Source: Oxalicibacterium solurbis (GTDB taxonomy: Bacteria; Pseudomonadota; Gammaproteobacteria; Burkholderiales; Burkholderiaceae_D). Taken from it: DNA of 64,000 nt. A model generated the notes under the pieces. It saw only the letters and a list, made by a program, of their open reading frames with translations. It did no database searches and was not told the DNA's origin. Location: the NCBI RefSeq assembly GCF_014635845.1, contig NZ_BMDP01000002.1, positions 496,001-560,000 on the forward strand. Reading direction: 5' to 3'. Below are positions 8,946 through 17,233 of this stretch, piece by piece (position 1 is the first letter of the stretch; every line of letters starts with the position of its first letter). Position numbers and translations under genes: made by a program.

Positions 8946-8962
8946 ATGAGAATCTTTCTCAT
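8946..8962. promoter_or_regulatory. Candidate Fur box, receptor-proximal
   Basis: ATGAGAA-TCT-TTCTCAT is a perfect seven-base inverted repeat. The core TGAGAATCTTTCTCA matches the 7-1-7 Fur consensus well. It lies 23 bases before the receptor ATG, where bound Fur-Fe2+ would block transcription in iron-replete cells. Divergent iron-uptake genes on both sides support the call. Confidence 0.75.
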
Positions 8963-8985
8963 CTTTGAATGACAGGTATTTCTTC

Positions 8986-11223
8986 ATGTCCTCCCGATTC
9001 CGACGCTCTCCCATCGCCATTGCCGCCTTTCTCGTAGCAGGCGGCGCCTTTGCGCAACAACCAGCCGATACGGCCGTTACGACTCCTGAGCAGACGCTCG
9101 GCACCATCGTCGTCAATGCGTCGGCCGATGCCTCGGCGGAAGGTTTGTCGAAGCCTTATGCCGGCGGGCAGGTGGCGCGTGGCGGGCGTATCGGCATTTT
9201 GGGTACGCAGGACAATATGGATGTGCCGTTCAATGTCACGAGTTATACGAATGAACTGATTCAGAACCAGCAGGCACGCAGTGTTGCAGACGTTCTGCGC
9301 AATGATCCTTCAGTAAGGGTGGCGCGCGGTTTCGGAAATTTTCAGGAGTCTTATTTCATTCGTGGCTTTTTGCTTGGATCAGATGAGGTCGCCTATAACG
9401 GCCTATACAGTTTGCTACCTCGTCAATATGTTGCTGCGGAGTTGTTTGAGCGTGTAGAGGTCTTGAAAGGTGCCAGTGCCTTTTTGACCGGTGCCTCACC
9501 CGGAGGCGGGGGGGTTGGTGGTTCGATTAACTTATTGCCGAAGCGAGCGCCAAATGATCCGCTTACGCAAGTGACGGTTGGGGGCGGCATTGGTACCCAA
9601 GGTAGCGTAGCTGCTGACATCGCAAGAAGATTTGGCCCTGATGGTAATACAGGTGTTCGGCTGAACGCGGTACGTCGGGAAGGAAATACTGGTGTAGATG
9701 ATGAAAAAACAGAATTGAGTGTGCTTGCTCTGGGTGTGGATTGGCGCAGTCGCGATGTGCGTTTGTCTGCCGATATCGGTCATCAGGATAATAAACTGAA
9801 GCGAGCCCGTACCAATGTCACGCTCGGTTCCGGTTTGACTTCTGTTCCCACGGCACCTGACAACGACAGTAACTGGGCGCAGGATTGGTCGTATTCCAAT
9901 GAGAGGGATACTTTCGGTACTTTCAGGGCCGAGTATGACCTTTCTACCGATACGACGGCCTGGGGCGCATTTGGTATGCGCCGTTCGACCGAGGAGAATT
10001 CGCTCGCCAACATTACTGTCACCGATCCGATTACCGGTGATGGCAATACACGACGCGCTGACAACTACCGTGAAGATATCGTCAAGAGCGCTGAAATCGG
10101 TATTCGTACCAAATTAAGAACGGGCTCCGTCGGACATACTTTGGTGGCTTCGGCATCGACATATTATTTGTCGTCGGAAAATGCCTATTCCTGGAGTCCG
10201 GGCGGTGGTATTTCGACTAACTTGTACAACCCGACTAAAAGCGCGCGACCTGCGACGACAACACCTGTTACGTCAGGTGGCGATATGAATGACCCCAATG
10301 TCACGACAAGAAAGCAATTCAACAGCATTGCAGTGGGAGACACACTTTCCTTTGCTGATGACCGTGTGTTGCTCACTTTGGGCGTTCGTCAACAAAAGCT
10401 TGATGTGCGTAGCTACAACTACTATACCGGTGAGCAGAATACAGGTGGTTCTGGCGGTTACGACAAGTCGCGTATATCGCCGGTGGTGGGCTTGGTCTGG
10501 AAAGCAACGGATCGCCTTTCTGCTTACGCAAACTATATTGAAAGCCTTGCGCAAGGTGCTGTCGCTCCAATGGCGGATGGCTCGAGAACTGTCACAAACG
10601 CAAATACGGTTTTCTCTCCTTACGTTGCCAAACAAAAAGAAATTGGCGTCAAATATGATGCGGGAAGAATCGGCGGCGGGGTTGCCTTCTTCACGACTGA
10701 CAAGCCCAGCTCTCTTCTTACGCAAACATCTCCGACGACGAGCGTATTCAGCGTGAATGGCGAAGATCGTCATCAAGGGGTGGAATTCACAGTTTACGGA
10801 GAAGCTACCCGCAATCTGAAATTGCTGGGTGGTTTGACACTTCTAGATGCTAAACAAAAGAAAACAAGCAATGGCCTGACTGATGGTAATAAGGTCATCG
10901 GGGTGCCGGATGTACAGGCAAATATCGGGCTCGAATGGAAAGTCCCCGGAATCCAAGGCTTGTCGCTCGACTCCCAAATTATTTCTACGGGTCGTGTGTA
11001 TGCAGACAACGCAAACACCCTGCGTGTACCGGGCTGGACACGCCTGGATTTAGGCGCGCGTTATCTGTCCGAGATCGGTGGCCGTTTGGTGACATGGCGT
11101 GCTCGCATCAATAACGCTACGGATAAAGATTATTGGGCTTCTGTTGGAGGATATCCAGGAAGCGGATATTTGGTGCTTGGTACTCCACGTACTGTTGTTG
11201 TCAGTGCAACGATAGATTTTTGA
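8986..11223 (+). CDS. TonB-dependent siderophore receptor
   Basis: This 745-residue outer-membrane receptor should import a ferric siderophore using TonB energy. The ATG at 8986 gives a clean signal peptide (basic RRSP, then hydrophobic core, cleavage near AFA|QQ at about 25). A plug domain follows (about 60-185), with ELIQNQQARSVADVLRNDPSV, GFLLGSDEVAYNGLYSLLPR and RVEVLKGASAFLTGASPGGG. The rest is a 22-strand barrel ending in the expected C-terminal Phe. The plug resembles FpvA/FhuE-type receptors for hydroxamate siderophores, but the ligand is not certain. There is no N-terminal signalling domain, so it is not a transducer. From about 9240 onward the DNA is more AT-rich than the first 250 bases and than the neighbours. 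Confidence 0.93.
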   Translation: MSSRFRRSPIAIAAFLVAGGAFAQQPADTAVTTPEQTLGTIVVNASADASAEGLSKPYAGGQVARGGRIGILGTQDNMDVPFNVTSYTNELIQNQQARSVADVLRNDPSVRVARGFGNFQESYFIRGFLLGSDEVAYNGLYSLLPRQYVAAELFERVEVLKGASAFLTGASPGGGGVGGSINLLPKRAPNDPLTQVTVGGGIGTQGSVAADIARRFGPDGNTGVRLNAVRREGNTGVDDEKTELSVLALGVDWRSRDVRLSADIGHQDNKLKRARTNVTLGSGLTSVPTAPDNDSNWAQDWSYSNERDTFGTFRAEYDLSTDTTAWGAFGMRRSTEENSLANITVTDPITGDGNTRRADNYREDIVKSAEIGIRTKLRTGSVGHTLVASASTYYLSSENAYSWSPGGGISTNLYNPTKSARPATTTPVTSGGDMNDPNVTTRKQFNSIAVGDTLSFADDRVLLTLGVRQQKLDVRSYNYYTGEQNTGGSGGYDKSRISPVVGLVWKATDRLSAYANYIESLAQGAVAPMADGSRTVTNANTVFSPYVAKQKEIGVKYDAGRIGGGVAFFTTDKPSSLLTQTSPTTSVFSVNGEDRHQGVEFTVYGEATRNLKLLGGLTLLDAKQKKTSNGLTDGNKVIGVPDVQANIGLEWKVPGIQGLSLDSQIISTGRVYADNANTLRVPGWTRLDLGARYLSEIGGRLVTWRARINNATDKDYWASVGGYPGSGYLVLGTPRTVVVSATIDF

Positions 11224-11255
11224 TCTTTTTACCGATATCTCTGACTCCTTACATG

Positions 11256-11301
11256 AGGGCGGACATCAATTGTCATGAGTTTGGCAATTGATGTCCGCCC
11301 T
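11256..11301 (+). terminator. Long hairpin after the TonB receptor gene
   Basis: A perfect 17-base inverted repeat (AGGGCGGACATCAATTG and its complement) encloses a 12-base loop, 32 bases after the receptor stop. The T tract is short (TTT), so it may act as a terminator or as an mRNA-stabilising hairpin. Confidence 0.7.
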
Positions 11302-11353
11302 TTGATTTGACGAATGCCGTATCATCATGGCCCTTTCACCAATGGAACGCGCC

Positions 11354-12604
11354 ATGACAAATGCATGCGGTGTCGATTTCGGCACATCGAACTCGACCTT
11401 CGGCTGGCATCGGCCGGGGCAATCGCCGCTGCTGCAGCTGGAAGACGGCAAGGTCACGCTGCCGTCCGTCGTTTTCTTCAATGCCGACGAAGAGCAGGTC
11501 TATTACGGCCGTGCGGCGCTGTCCAACTATCTTGAAGGCTACGAAGGCCGCCTGATGCGGTCACTGAAGAGCCTGCTCGGAACCAGCCTGATCGACGACC
11601 AGACCGAAGTGATGGGAACGGTGCTGCCGTTTCGCATGCTGCTGACGCAATTCATCGGGGAACTGAAGCGCCGCGCGGAAGCGGCGGCGGGGCGCGAATT
11701 CACGAATGCGGTATTGGGACGTCCCGTGCATTTTGTCGATGGCGACGAAGAGGCGGATACGCTGGCCGAAGACACGCTATATGAAATCGCGCAATCGGTC
11801 GGCTTCAGGGAAATCGAGTTCCAGTACGAACCGATTGCTGCCGCTTTCGATTACGAATCCCAACTCGAACGAGAAGAACTGGTACTGATCGCCGATATCG
11901 GCGGCGGCACGTCGGATTTCTCGCTGGTGCGTCTGTCGCCACAGCGTGCGAAACAGGCCGATCGCCGCAGCGATATCCTGGCTTCCGGCGGCATCCACAT
12001 CGGCGGCACCGATTTCGACAAATACCTGAGCCTGGACAGCATCATGCCGCTGCTCGGACTCGGATCGCGTCTCGCCAGCGGCACGGAAGTGCCGTCCAGC
12101 TATTACTTCAACCTGGCGACCTGGCACACGATCAATCTTGCCTACACGCAGAAGACCTGGCTGCAGATCAAGGACATCTACCGCGATGCGCGCGAGAAGG
12201 AAAAGCTGGATCGCCTGCTGAACGTGATCGAGCAGCGCGCCGGCCATTGGCTGGCGCTGAAGGCGGAAGAGGGCAAGATTGCGCTGTCGTCGCAGCGCCA
12301 GACCGAATTGCGCCTCGATCGCCTGCAGCCGGCGGAGATGCTGCTGCTGGAACGCGACGGATTCGAGCAGGCCATCGGCAAGCTGGTTGAATCCATCGAG
12401 ACGACGGTGACGCGCCTGCTGGCTGACGCCGGCATCGCAGCGCAGGATGTCGATACCGTCGTGTTCACCGGCGGCTCCAGCGGTGTGCATCTGCTGCGCG
12501 AACGCATTGCAGCCTTGCTGCCCGAGGCGCGTCGTGTCGAAGGCGATTTGTTCGGTAGCATCGGCGCGGGGCTGGCGCTGGATGCAGCAAGAAAATTCGG
12601 CTGA
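11354..12604 (+). CDS. Hsp70-like ATPase of the YegD type
   Basis: This 416-residue protein consists of an Hsp70/actin-fold nucleotide-binding domain and lacks a normal DnaK substrate-binding domain and lid. It follows E. coli YegD through most of its length: GVDFGTSNSTFGW (phosphate 1 loop), AVLGRPVHF, FQYEPIAAAFDYE, VLIADIGGGTSDFSLV (phosphate 2) and VFTGGSSGVHLLRE (adenosine loop). It can be expected to bind ATP, but its partner and role are unknown. The ATG at 11354 is chosen because GGAACG precedes it; in-frame starts at 11327 and 11342 are possible. It stands alone between the iron locus and ppx. Confidence 0.85.
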   Translation: MTNACGVDFGTSNSTFGWHRPGQSPLLQLEDGKVTLPSVVFFNADEEQVYYGRAALSNYLEGYEGRLMRSLKSLLGTSLIDDQTEVMGTVLPFRMLLTQFIGELKRRAEAAAGREFTNAVLGRPVHFVDGDEEADTLAEDTLYEIAQSVGFREIEFQYEPIAAAFDYESQLEREELVLIADIGGGTSDFSLVRLSPQRAKQADRRSDILASGGIHIGGTDFDKYLSLDSIMPLLGLGSRLASGTEVPSSYYFNLATWHTINLAYTQKTWLQIKDIYRDAREKEKLDRLLNVIEQRAGHWLALKAEEGKIALSSQRQTELRLDRLQPAEMLLLERDGFEQAIGKLVESIETTVTRLLADAGIAAQDVDTVVFTGGSSGVHLLRERIAALLPEARRVEGDLFGSIGAGLALDAARKFG

Positions 12605-12925
12605 CGCATATTGATTCCATTTTGGCCGCTGCATCGCTGTATGAGCTACGCATACGCCGCGTCTTCATTTGCCATTTTCTCGACATGGATGCGACATGCA
12701 TCACGAAGCATGTTTCCTGTTTTGCCGGGACGAAGCTAAAATGGTATAAATAATTTCCGTATTTTTCGATACGTGGTTCGATGTGCGAGTCGGTGCGCGA
12801 TTCGGCTGCCATTCGTTTGCGTCCCGAATCGTCATCAAGCCGTCACAATACGGGATTATCTTCACGAACTTTTCGTCGCGGCACGATGCTGCCGTGAACA
12901 GGAAAACCAGGCCTGAAAGGATCAG
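12605..12925. other. 321-base intergenic region before ppx
   Basis: No convincing gene is seen here. The open frames in it are out-of-frame or antisense extensions of its neighbours. The only recognisable element is the Pho box near 12829-12847; a ribosome-binding AAAGGA lies just before ppx. Confidence 0.6.
12829..12847 (+). promoter_or_regulatory. Pho box upstream of ppx
   Basis: TCGTCAT-CAAG-CCGTCAC is a direct repeat with an 11-base period. It closely follows the PhoB consensus CTGTCAT-AWAW-CTGTCAY. It lies about 80 bases before the ppx start, with an AT-rich GATTATC about ten bases downstream as a possible -10 region. Confidence 0.75.
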
Positions 12926-14380
12926 ATGTTTGCGGCAGTGGATTTGGGATCGAACAGTTTTCGCCTGCATATCGGCAGACACGATGGCGAGACGATGCGC
13001 ATCATCAAGAGTGCGCGCGATCCGATCCGCCTCGGTTCCGGGCTGGACAGCAAGGGCAATCTGACCGCTGCGGCGATGGATAGCGCCGTCGAATCGCTGG
13101 CCCGTTTCAATTCCATTCTGAGCACTTATCCGTTGAATGCGGTACGCGTGGTTGCCACCAACACGATGCGCATCGCGAAGAATGCCTCGGCATTCCTGCC
13201 GCGGGCGGAAGCGGCGATCGGCTATCCGATCGAAATCATCTCCGGCGAGGAAGAAGGGCGGCTGATCTATCTGGGCGTCGCCAGCGCCTTGCCGTCGAAC
13301 GAGCGCAGGCTGGTGCTGGACATCGGCGGCGGCTCGACCGAACTGATCCTCGGCACGGGGACCGAAATCGAAGTCGTCGAATCGTTCAGCATCGGCACGG
13401 TGCCGCAGACGAACGGCTTCTTTGCGGACGGCAATATCGATGCGGCCGCCTTCGACGCCGCCATCCTGTCCGCCCGTTCGCGCTTCGAGGATGCCGCGCC
13501 GCAGTACCGCGAGAAATCGTGGACGAACGCTTATGGTTCGTCCGGCACGATACGGGCGATCGCCGATGCGATTGCGCGCAACGGGATCGGCGACGGTGCG
13601 GAGCTGACGTTGAAAAGCCTGGAGGCGATGAAGCGCCGCCTGATCCAGTTCGGCCACGCCAGCCGCATCGATCTGGCCGGCATGAAGGCCGATCGCGCGA
13701 CCAGCATCACCGGCGGCCTTGCCACGTTGATCGGCATCATGCAGGAACTGGGCATCCGTTCGATGAAGCCGGTGGAGGCCGGCCTGCGGATGGGCGTGCT
13801 GTGGGATCTGCAATTGCGGGCCACGCGGCGCGACCGGCGCGAACTGTCTGTGCGCGATTTTCTGCAGCGCTTTCACGCAGATGAAAGCCGCGCCGATCGC
13901 GCCGCCTATATCGCGGCGACCATGTTCGCATTGCTGAAACCGAACGACGATGCCTATGCGCGCTTGCTGTACTGGAGCGCGCTGCTGCACGAGATCGGCC
14001 TGTCCGTCTCGCACAGCGGCTATCACAAGCACGGCGCCTACATGATCGAGAATGCCGATCTGTCCGGCTTCACCACGCGCGAGCAGCGCACGATGGGGCG
14101 TTTCGTGCTGGCGCAGAAGGGCAATCTGCGCAAGATCGGCGACAGCCTGGCAGATGCCGATTTCGCCAAGGCGGTGGTGGCTCTGCGGCTGGCAGTGACG
14201 CTGATGCATGCGCGCATCGATGTCACCCCGGATGCGGTACGCATCAAGATGAAGAACCGCATCGAACTGGAAGTGCCGCGCGTCTGGGCGGAAAGTCATC
14301 CGACCGTTTCCTACTGGATTTCCAAGGAGCCGGAAGCCTGGAGCGAGGTCGGCATCGATTTTTCGGTTCGCCTGACGTGA
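12926..14380 (+). CDS. ppx: Exopolyphosphatase (Ppx/GppA family)
   Basis: Ppx releases phosphate from the ends of polyphosphate; paralogous GppA proteins hydrolyse pppGpp. The 484-residue protein opens with the ASKHA fold phosphate loop DLGSNSFRLHIGRHDG. It continues with VATNTMRIAKN, EIISGEEEGRLIYLGV, LVLDIGGGSTELIL (second phosphate loop) and YGSSGTIRAI. The C-terminal third holds an HD-like helical domain with LLHEIGLSVSHSGYHKHGAYMI. AAAGGATC precedes the ATG. The Pho box upstream, and ppk 6 kb away, fit an exopolyphosphatase serving phosphate homeostasis. GppA activity cannot be excluded from sequence alone. Confidence 0.9.
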   Translation: MFAAVDLGSNSFRLHIGRHDGETMRIIKSARDPIRLGSGLDSKGNLTAAAMDSAVESLARFNSILSTYPLNAVRVVATNTMRIAKNASAFLPRAEAAIGYPIEIISGEEEGRLIYLGVASALPSNERRLVLDIGGGSTELILGTGTEIEVVESFSIGTVPQTNGFFADGNIDAAAFDAAILSARSRFEDAAPQYREKSWTNAYGSSGTIRAIADAIARNGIGDGAELTLKSLEAMKRRLIQFGHASRIDLAGMKADRATSITGGLATLIGIMQELGIRSMKPVEAGLRMGVLWDLQLRATRRDRRELSVRDFLQRFHADESRADRAAYIAATMFALLKPNDDAYARLLYWSALLHEIGLSVSHSGYHKHGAYMIENADLSGFTTREQRTMGRFVLAQKGNLRKIGDSLADADFAKAVVALRLAVTLMHARIDVTPDAVRIKMKNRIELEVPRVWAESHPTVSYWISKEPEAWSEVGIDFSVRLT

Positions 14381-14519
14381 TGATCTGAACGCGGCATCGC
14401 CGGCTGAACCTTTGCCGGCGCATCCTCTCTGAATCAGCGCGGGCAATTCAGCGTCGCAATCGTGCCATGCGCCATTACAATGGCGGGCGGCAATCCCCCG
14501 ACTTTTTCCGGAGCGCATC

Positions 14520-15119
14520 TTGTTCGACAGCATTACCGACATCGTTTCACAAAGCGGTTATCTGGGCATCTTCCTGCTGATGCTGGCGGAAAACGTGTTT
14601 CCGCCGATCCCATCCGAACTCATCATGCCGCTGGCCGGCTTTGTCGCAGCACGCGGCGAACTGGATTTGATTCTGGTGATCCTGTCCGGCACGGCCGGCT
14701 CCGTGGTCGGTGCGCTGCCGTGGTATTACGCCGGTGCCTTGTTCGGCAAGGACAGATTGAAGCGGATGGCGAACCGTTTCGGCCGCTGGATGACAGTCTC
14801 GCCGGCAGACATCGACATGGCTTCAGACTGGTTCGAACGGCACGAGGGTGCGGCGGTTTTCTTCGGCCGCCTGGTGCCGGCGATCCGTACGCTGATCTCG
14901 GTACCGGCCGGCATCATCCGCATGCCGATGCTGCCGTTTCTCGCCTATTCGACGATCGGTTCGCTGATCTGGACCACGTTGCTGACGATGGCCGGCTTCC
15001 TGCTCGAATCGCAGTACGAAGTGGTGGAAGGATACGTCGATCCGTTATCCAAGCTGGTAGTGCTGACGGTCATTGCGGTCTACGTTTACCGCTTCATCCG
15101 CTTCAAGCCGCAGCACTGA
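14520..15119 (+). CDS. DedA-family membrane protein
   Basis: This 199-residue inner-membrane protein of the DedA/SNARE-associated (VTT) family has relatives that act as undecaprenyl-phosphate or phospholipid flippases and help keep the proton motive force. The family signature is clear: ENVFPPIPSELIMPLAGFVAARGELD near 23-48, the GSVVGALPWYYAGALFG segment, and VFFGRLVPAIRTLISVPAGIIRMP around 116-140 with its conserved FGRxxPxxR. The start is a TTG at 14520, preceded by GGAG at seven bases; no ATG fits the family's N terminus. The stop codon directly abuts the stop of the convergent binding-protein gene. Confidence 0.9.
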   Translation: MFDSITDIVSQSGYLGIFLLMLAENVFPPIPSELIMPLAGFVAARGELDLILVILSGTAGSVVGALPWYYAGALFGKDRLKRMANRFGRWMTVSPADIDMASDWFERHEGAAVFFGRLVPAIRTLISVPAGIIRMPMLPFLAYSTIGSLIWTTLLTMAGFLLESQYEVVEGYVDPLSKLVVLTVIAVYVYRFIRFKPQH

Positions 15120-16241
15120 TCAGAACACCAGCGCGCCTTTCATGAACAGCGCGATATCCACGTAATCGGACAGCCGGTTGTCCGGCTTGGCGATTGCCGC
15201 CAGGCCGCCAAGTTCGATCACGGTACCCGGCTTCGTCAATTCCTGCATGGCGTCGCCGGGGCGCTTGGCACGACGGATGGCCAGCGCCAGCGTCTTGGCG
15301 ACGGCAAAGCCTTCCAGCGTCAATGCCGACGGCGGCTCGTCGCGGTATTTCTTCATCATGTTCAGGTGTTCCAGTTGCAGCGCCGTCTTGCCGTTGTTGG
15401 GATTGGGCACGACCTGCGAGAACACTGTCCATTCCACTGCACGCTGGCCGGCGAGTTCGCGCAGCGTTTCCAGATTGGTCAGCGAGGTGCCGGCGACGAA
15501 GGTCTGCGGCGCCGATTTACGGAATTCCTTCAGGAACAGCGCCGTGCCGATCGCATCGCCGATCGCAATCACGAAGCCGGGTTTGGCAGCGGCCAGTTGT
15601 GCGATTTCCTGCACATTGCGTTTCTCGTCGGTGCCGATGCGTACTGCGCCGCGTAGCTGCAGCTTGCGCTGCTTCAGTTCGGCGGACAGTGCCTGGAACG
15701 CCTGCTGCGAAGAGGAATCGTCCTGATAGACGACGCCGACATCCTGCATGCCCAGCGGCGCGAAGTGCGACAGGATGTGGCGAATTTCCTGCAGATAGTC
15801 TGGACGCCAGAACACGACGCGCGTGCTGGCAATGCCGGTGGATGCCACCAGCGGCGCGAACAGTTGCAGATGGCTGCGCTTGAAGGCCGGCGCATCCAGG
15901 ATTCCCTGTGTGACACCGCCGCCGACGCCGCCTAGCAGGTAATCGACGCGATCGCGCTCGATCAGTTCGGTGGCCGCGCGTGCCGCGGCCTGAGGTGAGG
16001 CCTGGTCGTCACGCGTGACGTAGCGTATCCGCTTGCCGTTGATGCCGCCGGCGGCATTCAGCGCATCGAAATAGGTCTTGATGCCGGCTACGTAATCTCG
16101 GCCGATGGCGGCATTCGGGCTGGAAAGATCGATGACCTGGCCGATTACGATGGTATCCGGTTCGTCGGCCGGGAAGGCCGGAGTCGTGATCAGAAGCGCG
16201 GTGGACGCAATGGAGAGAAGGCGAAAAAGGCGTGGCAGCAT
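15120..16241 (-). CDS. Periplasmic branched-chain amino acid-type binding protein
   Basis: This 373-residue solute-binding protein belongs to the LivJ/type 1 periplasmic-binding family. The ATG at 16241 gives a signal peptide (MLPRLFRLLSIASTALLITT, cleavage near FPA|DE), although the frame stays open far upstream, antisense to the next gene. Mature segments such as IVIGQVIDLSSPNAAIGRDY, AGGINGKRIRYVTRDDQ, VDYLLGGVGGGVTQGIL and GVVYQDDSSSQQAF are typical. No permease or ATPase gene is adjacent. It is therefore either an orphan binding protein sharing a distant transporter or a chemo/sensory subunit. The ligand is unknown. Confidence 0.85.
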   Translation of the reverse strand: MLPRLFRLLSIASTALLITTPAFPADEPDTIVIGQVIDLSSPNAAIGRDYVAGIKTYFDALNAAGGINGKRIRYVTRDDQASPQAAARAATELIERDRVDYLLGGVGGGVTQGILDAPAFKRSHLQLFAPLVASTGIASTRVVFWRPDYLQEIRHILSHFAPLGMQDVGVVYQDDSSSQQAFQALSAELKQRKLQLRGAVRIGTDEKRNVQEIAQLAAAKPGFVIAIGDAIGTALFLKEFRKSAPQTFVAGTSLTNLETLRELAGQRAVEWTVFSQVVPNPNNGKTALQLEHLNMMKKYRDEPPSALTLEGFAVAKTLALAIRRAKRPGDAMQELTKPGTVIELGGLAAIAKPDNRLSDYVDIALFMKGALVF

Positions 16242-16356
16242 GTATTGGCGCAGGGTTGTCCTATTGGAGCGCAATTCTGCTTGCCGATTGTGACGGGTTG
16301 ATGAATGGCGCCGAAGGCCGAAACCAAAACCGCTCGAATTGCATCGGCCGTAAGTC

Positions 16357-16385
16357 TTGCTTAAATTGAATAAACTATATATATT
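16357..16385 (+). promoter_or_regulatory. Sigma70-like promoter for the histone-like gene
   Basis: TTGCTT and TATATT are separated by exactly 17 bases in a strikingly AT-rich stretch, 32 bases before the GTG start at 16417. Their position argues against the longer open frame beginning at 16357. Confidence 0.6.
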
Positions 16386-16416
16386 ATTTATACGATTTAT
16401 TCTTGAGGAGGGTGGC

Positions 16417-17037
16417 GTGAAGGAAAATGCAGACAAGTCGTCGGACAAGCCGGCAGCGGAAAGGGAAGCGATTGCCGCTTCGAAGGACAAACCGGTAGCG
16501 GCCGGCAAGACATCCAGGACCGCAAAAAAAGCACCGGCAGTGAAACAGCCTGCAGCGAAGCGGTCGCCGGCACGGCAGCCAGCGAAAAAGGCGACGCCGG
16601 TAAAGACCGCTTCCGCAGCGAAACAGCCGGCACGCAAGACCGCAACCAAGGCGGCGACTAAAGCCACAACGCCAACCAAGTCGACAAAATCGACCGGGCC
16701 AACCAGGTCGGCCAAGGTATCGAAGTCGACGACGGCCAAACCGACGTCGCAGCCTGCAGCAAAGCCGGCACCGAAAACCCAGCCGAAGCAGGCCGAAGTG
16801 AAGGAAAAGGTCAAGAAGGCGAAGCTGGTACGCGACAGCTTCACGATGCCGGAATCCGAATATCAGGTGCTGGCGGATGTGAAGAAGGCTTTCCTGAAAA
16901 AAGGCGTCTCGGTCAAGAAGAGCGAACTGCTGCGTGCAGGCCTTGTGCTGATCCGCACGATGGATATGGGCAAGCTCAATGGCGTGATCCAGGCACTGGC
17001 ACCGATCAAGGCTGGTCGCCCTAAGAAGGAAAAATAA
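16417..17037 (+). CDS. Lysine/alanine-rich histone H1-like protein
   Basis: This 206-residue very basic protein starts with a GTG preceded by GAGGAGGG, a strong ribosome-binding site. Residues from about 25 to 140 are low-complexity repeats of Lys, Ala, Pro, Thr and Ser (AKKAP, AAKRSPA, KKATPVKT, KAATKA), like the tails of eukaryotic H1 and of bacterial Hc1/AlgP-type proteins. Such tails bind DNA or polyanions non-specifically. The last 65 residues are ordered: LVRDSFTMPESEYQVLADVKK, then SVKKSELLRAGLVLI, then KAGRPKKEK. This resembles a ribbon-helix-helix-like or dimerisation module. Its neighbours are Pho-regulated, so polyphosphate is an attractive ligand, but that is inference. Confidence 0.8.
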   Translation: MKENADKSSDKPAAEREAIAASKDKPVAAGKTSRTAKKAPAVKQPAAKRSPARQPAKKATPVKTASAAKQPARKTATKAATKATTPTKSTKSTGPTRSAKVSKSTTAKPTSQPAAKPAPKTQPKQAEVKEKVKKAKLVRDSFTMPESEYQVLADVKKAFLKKGVSVKKSELLRAGLVLIRTMDMGKLNGVIQALAPIKAGRPKKEK

Positions 17038-17106
17038 CGATCTGCAACTATTGCCTTGCGGACGGCAAGGCGCAGAAATGTACGGAAAAAATGTACGAAG
17101 ATACAA

Positions 17107-17137
17107 GGCCGGCGCGGTAATACGCACCGGCTTTTTT
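17107..17137 (+). terminator. Intrinsic terminator after the histone-like gene
   Basis: GCCGGCGCG, six-base loop, CGCACCGGC form a nine-base stem with one mismatch, followed by six T residues. It separates the histone-like gene from the Pho-regulated lipid operon. Confidence 0.85.
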
Positions 17138-17149
17138 CATCTGTTGTCG

Positions 17150-17193
17150 TGTCATCAAACTGACATGACGCTGTCATTTTGCTGAAGTAATCG
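17150..17193 (+). promoter_or_regulatory. Tandem Pho box before the lipid-remodelling operon
   Basis: Four consecutive 11-base units are readable: TGTCATCAAAC, TGACATGACGC, TGTCATTTTGC and TGAAGTAATCG. Units 1 and 3 are near-perfect PhoB half-sites and units 2 and 4 are degenerate. The strict 11-base period is that of PhoB dimers on DNA. The array ends about 40 bases before the ATG at 17234. Confidence 0.8.
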
Positions 17194-17233
17194 GTAGTTA
17201 CGCTTCGTCCCGTCACACTACAAAGGACGAAAC

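Noticed and set aside
12701-14542. 613-codon minus-strand open frame
   Set aside because: It is antisense to ppx and shows only His/Gln/Arg/Asp-rich sequence without domains.
16242-16844. N-terminal extension of the binding-protein frame
   Set aside because: The region is antisense to the histone-like gene. The ATG at 16241 gives a perfect signal peptide and a family-length protein.
16417-16860. Nucleotide tandem repeat or CRISPR-like array
   Set aside because: The repetitive look comes from Lys/Ala/Pro/Thr codons in the histone-like tail; there are no regular repeat-spacer units.
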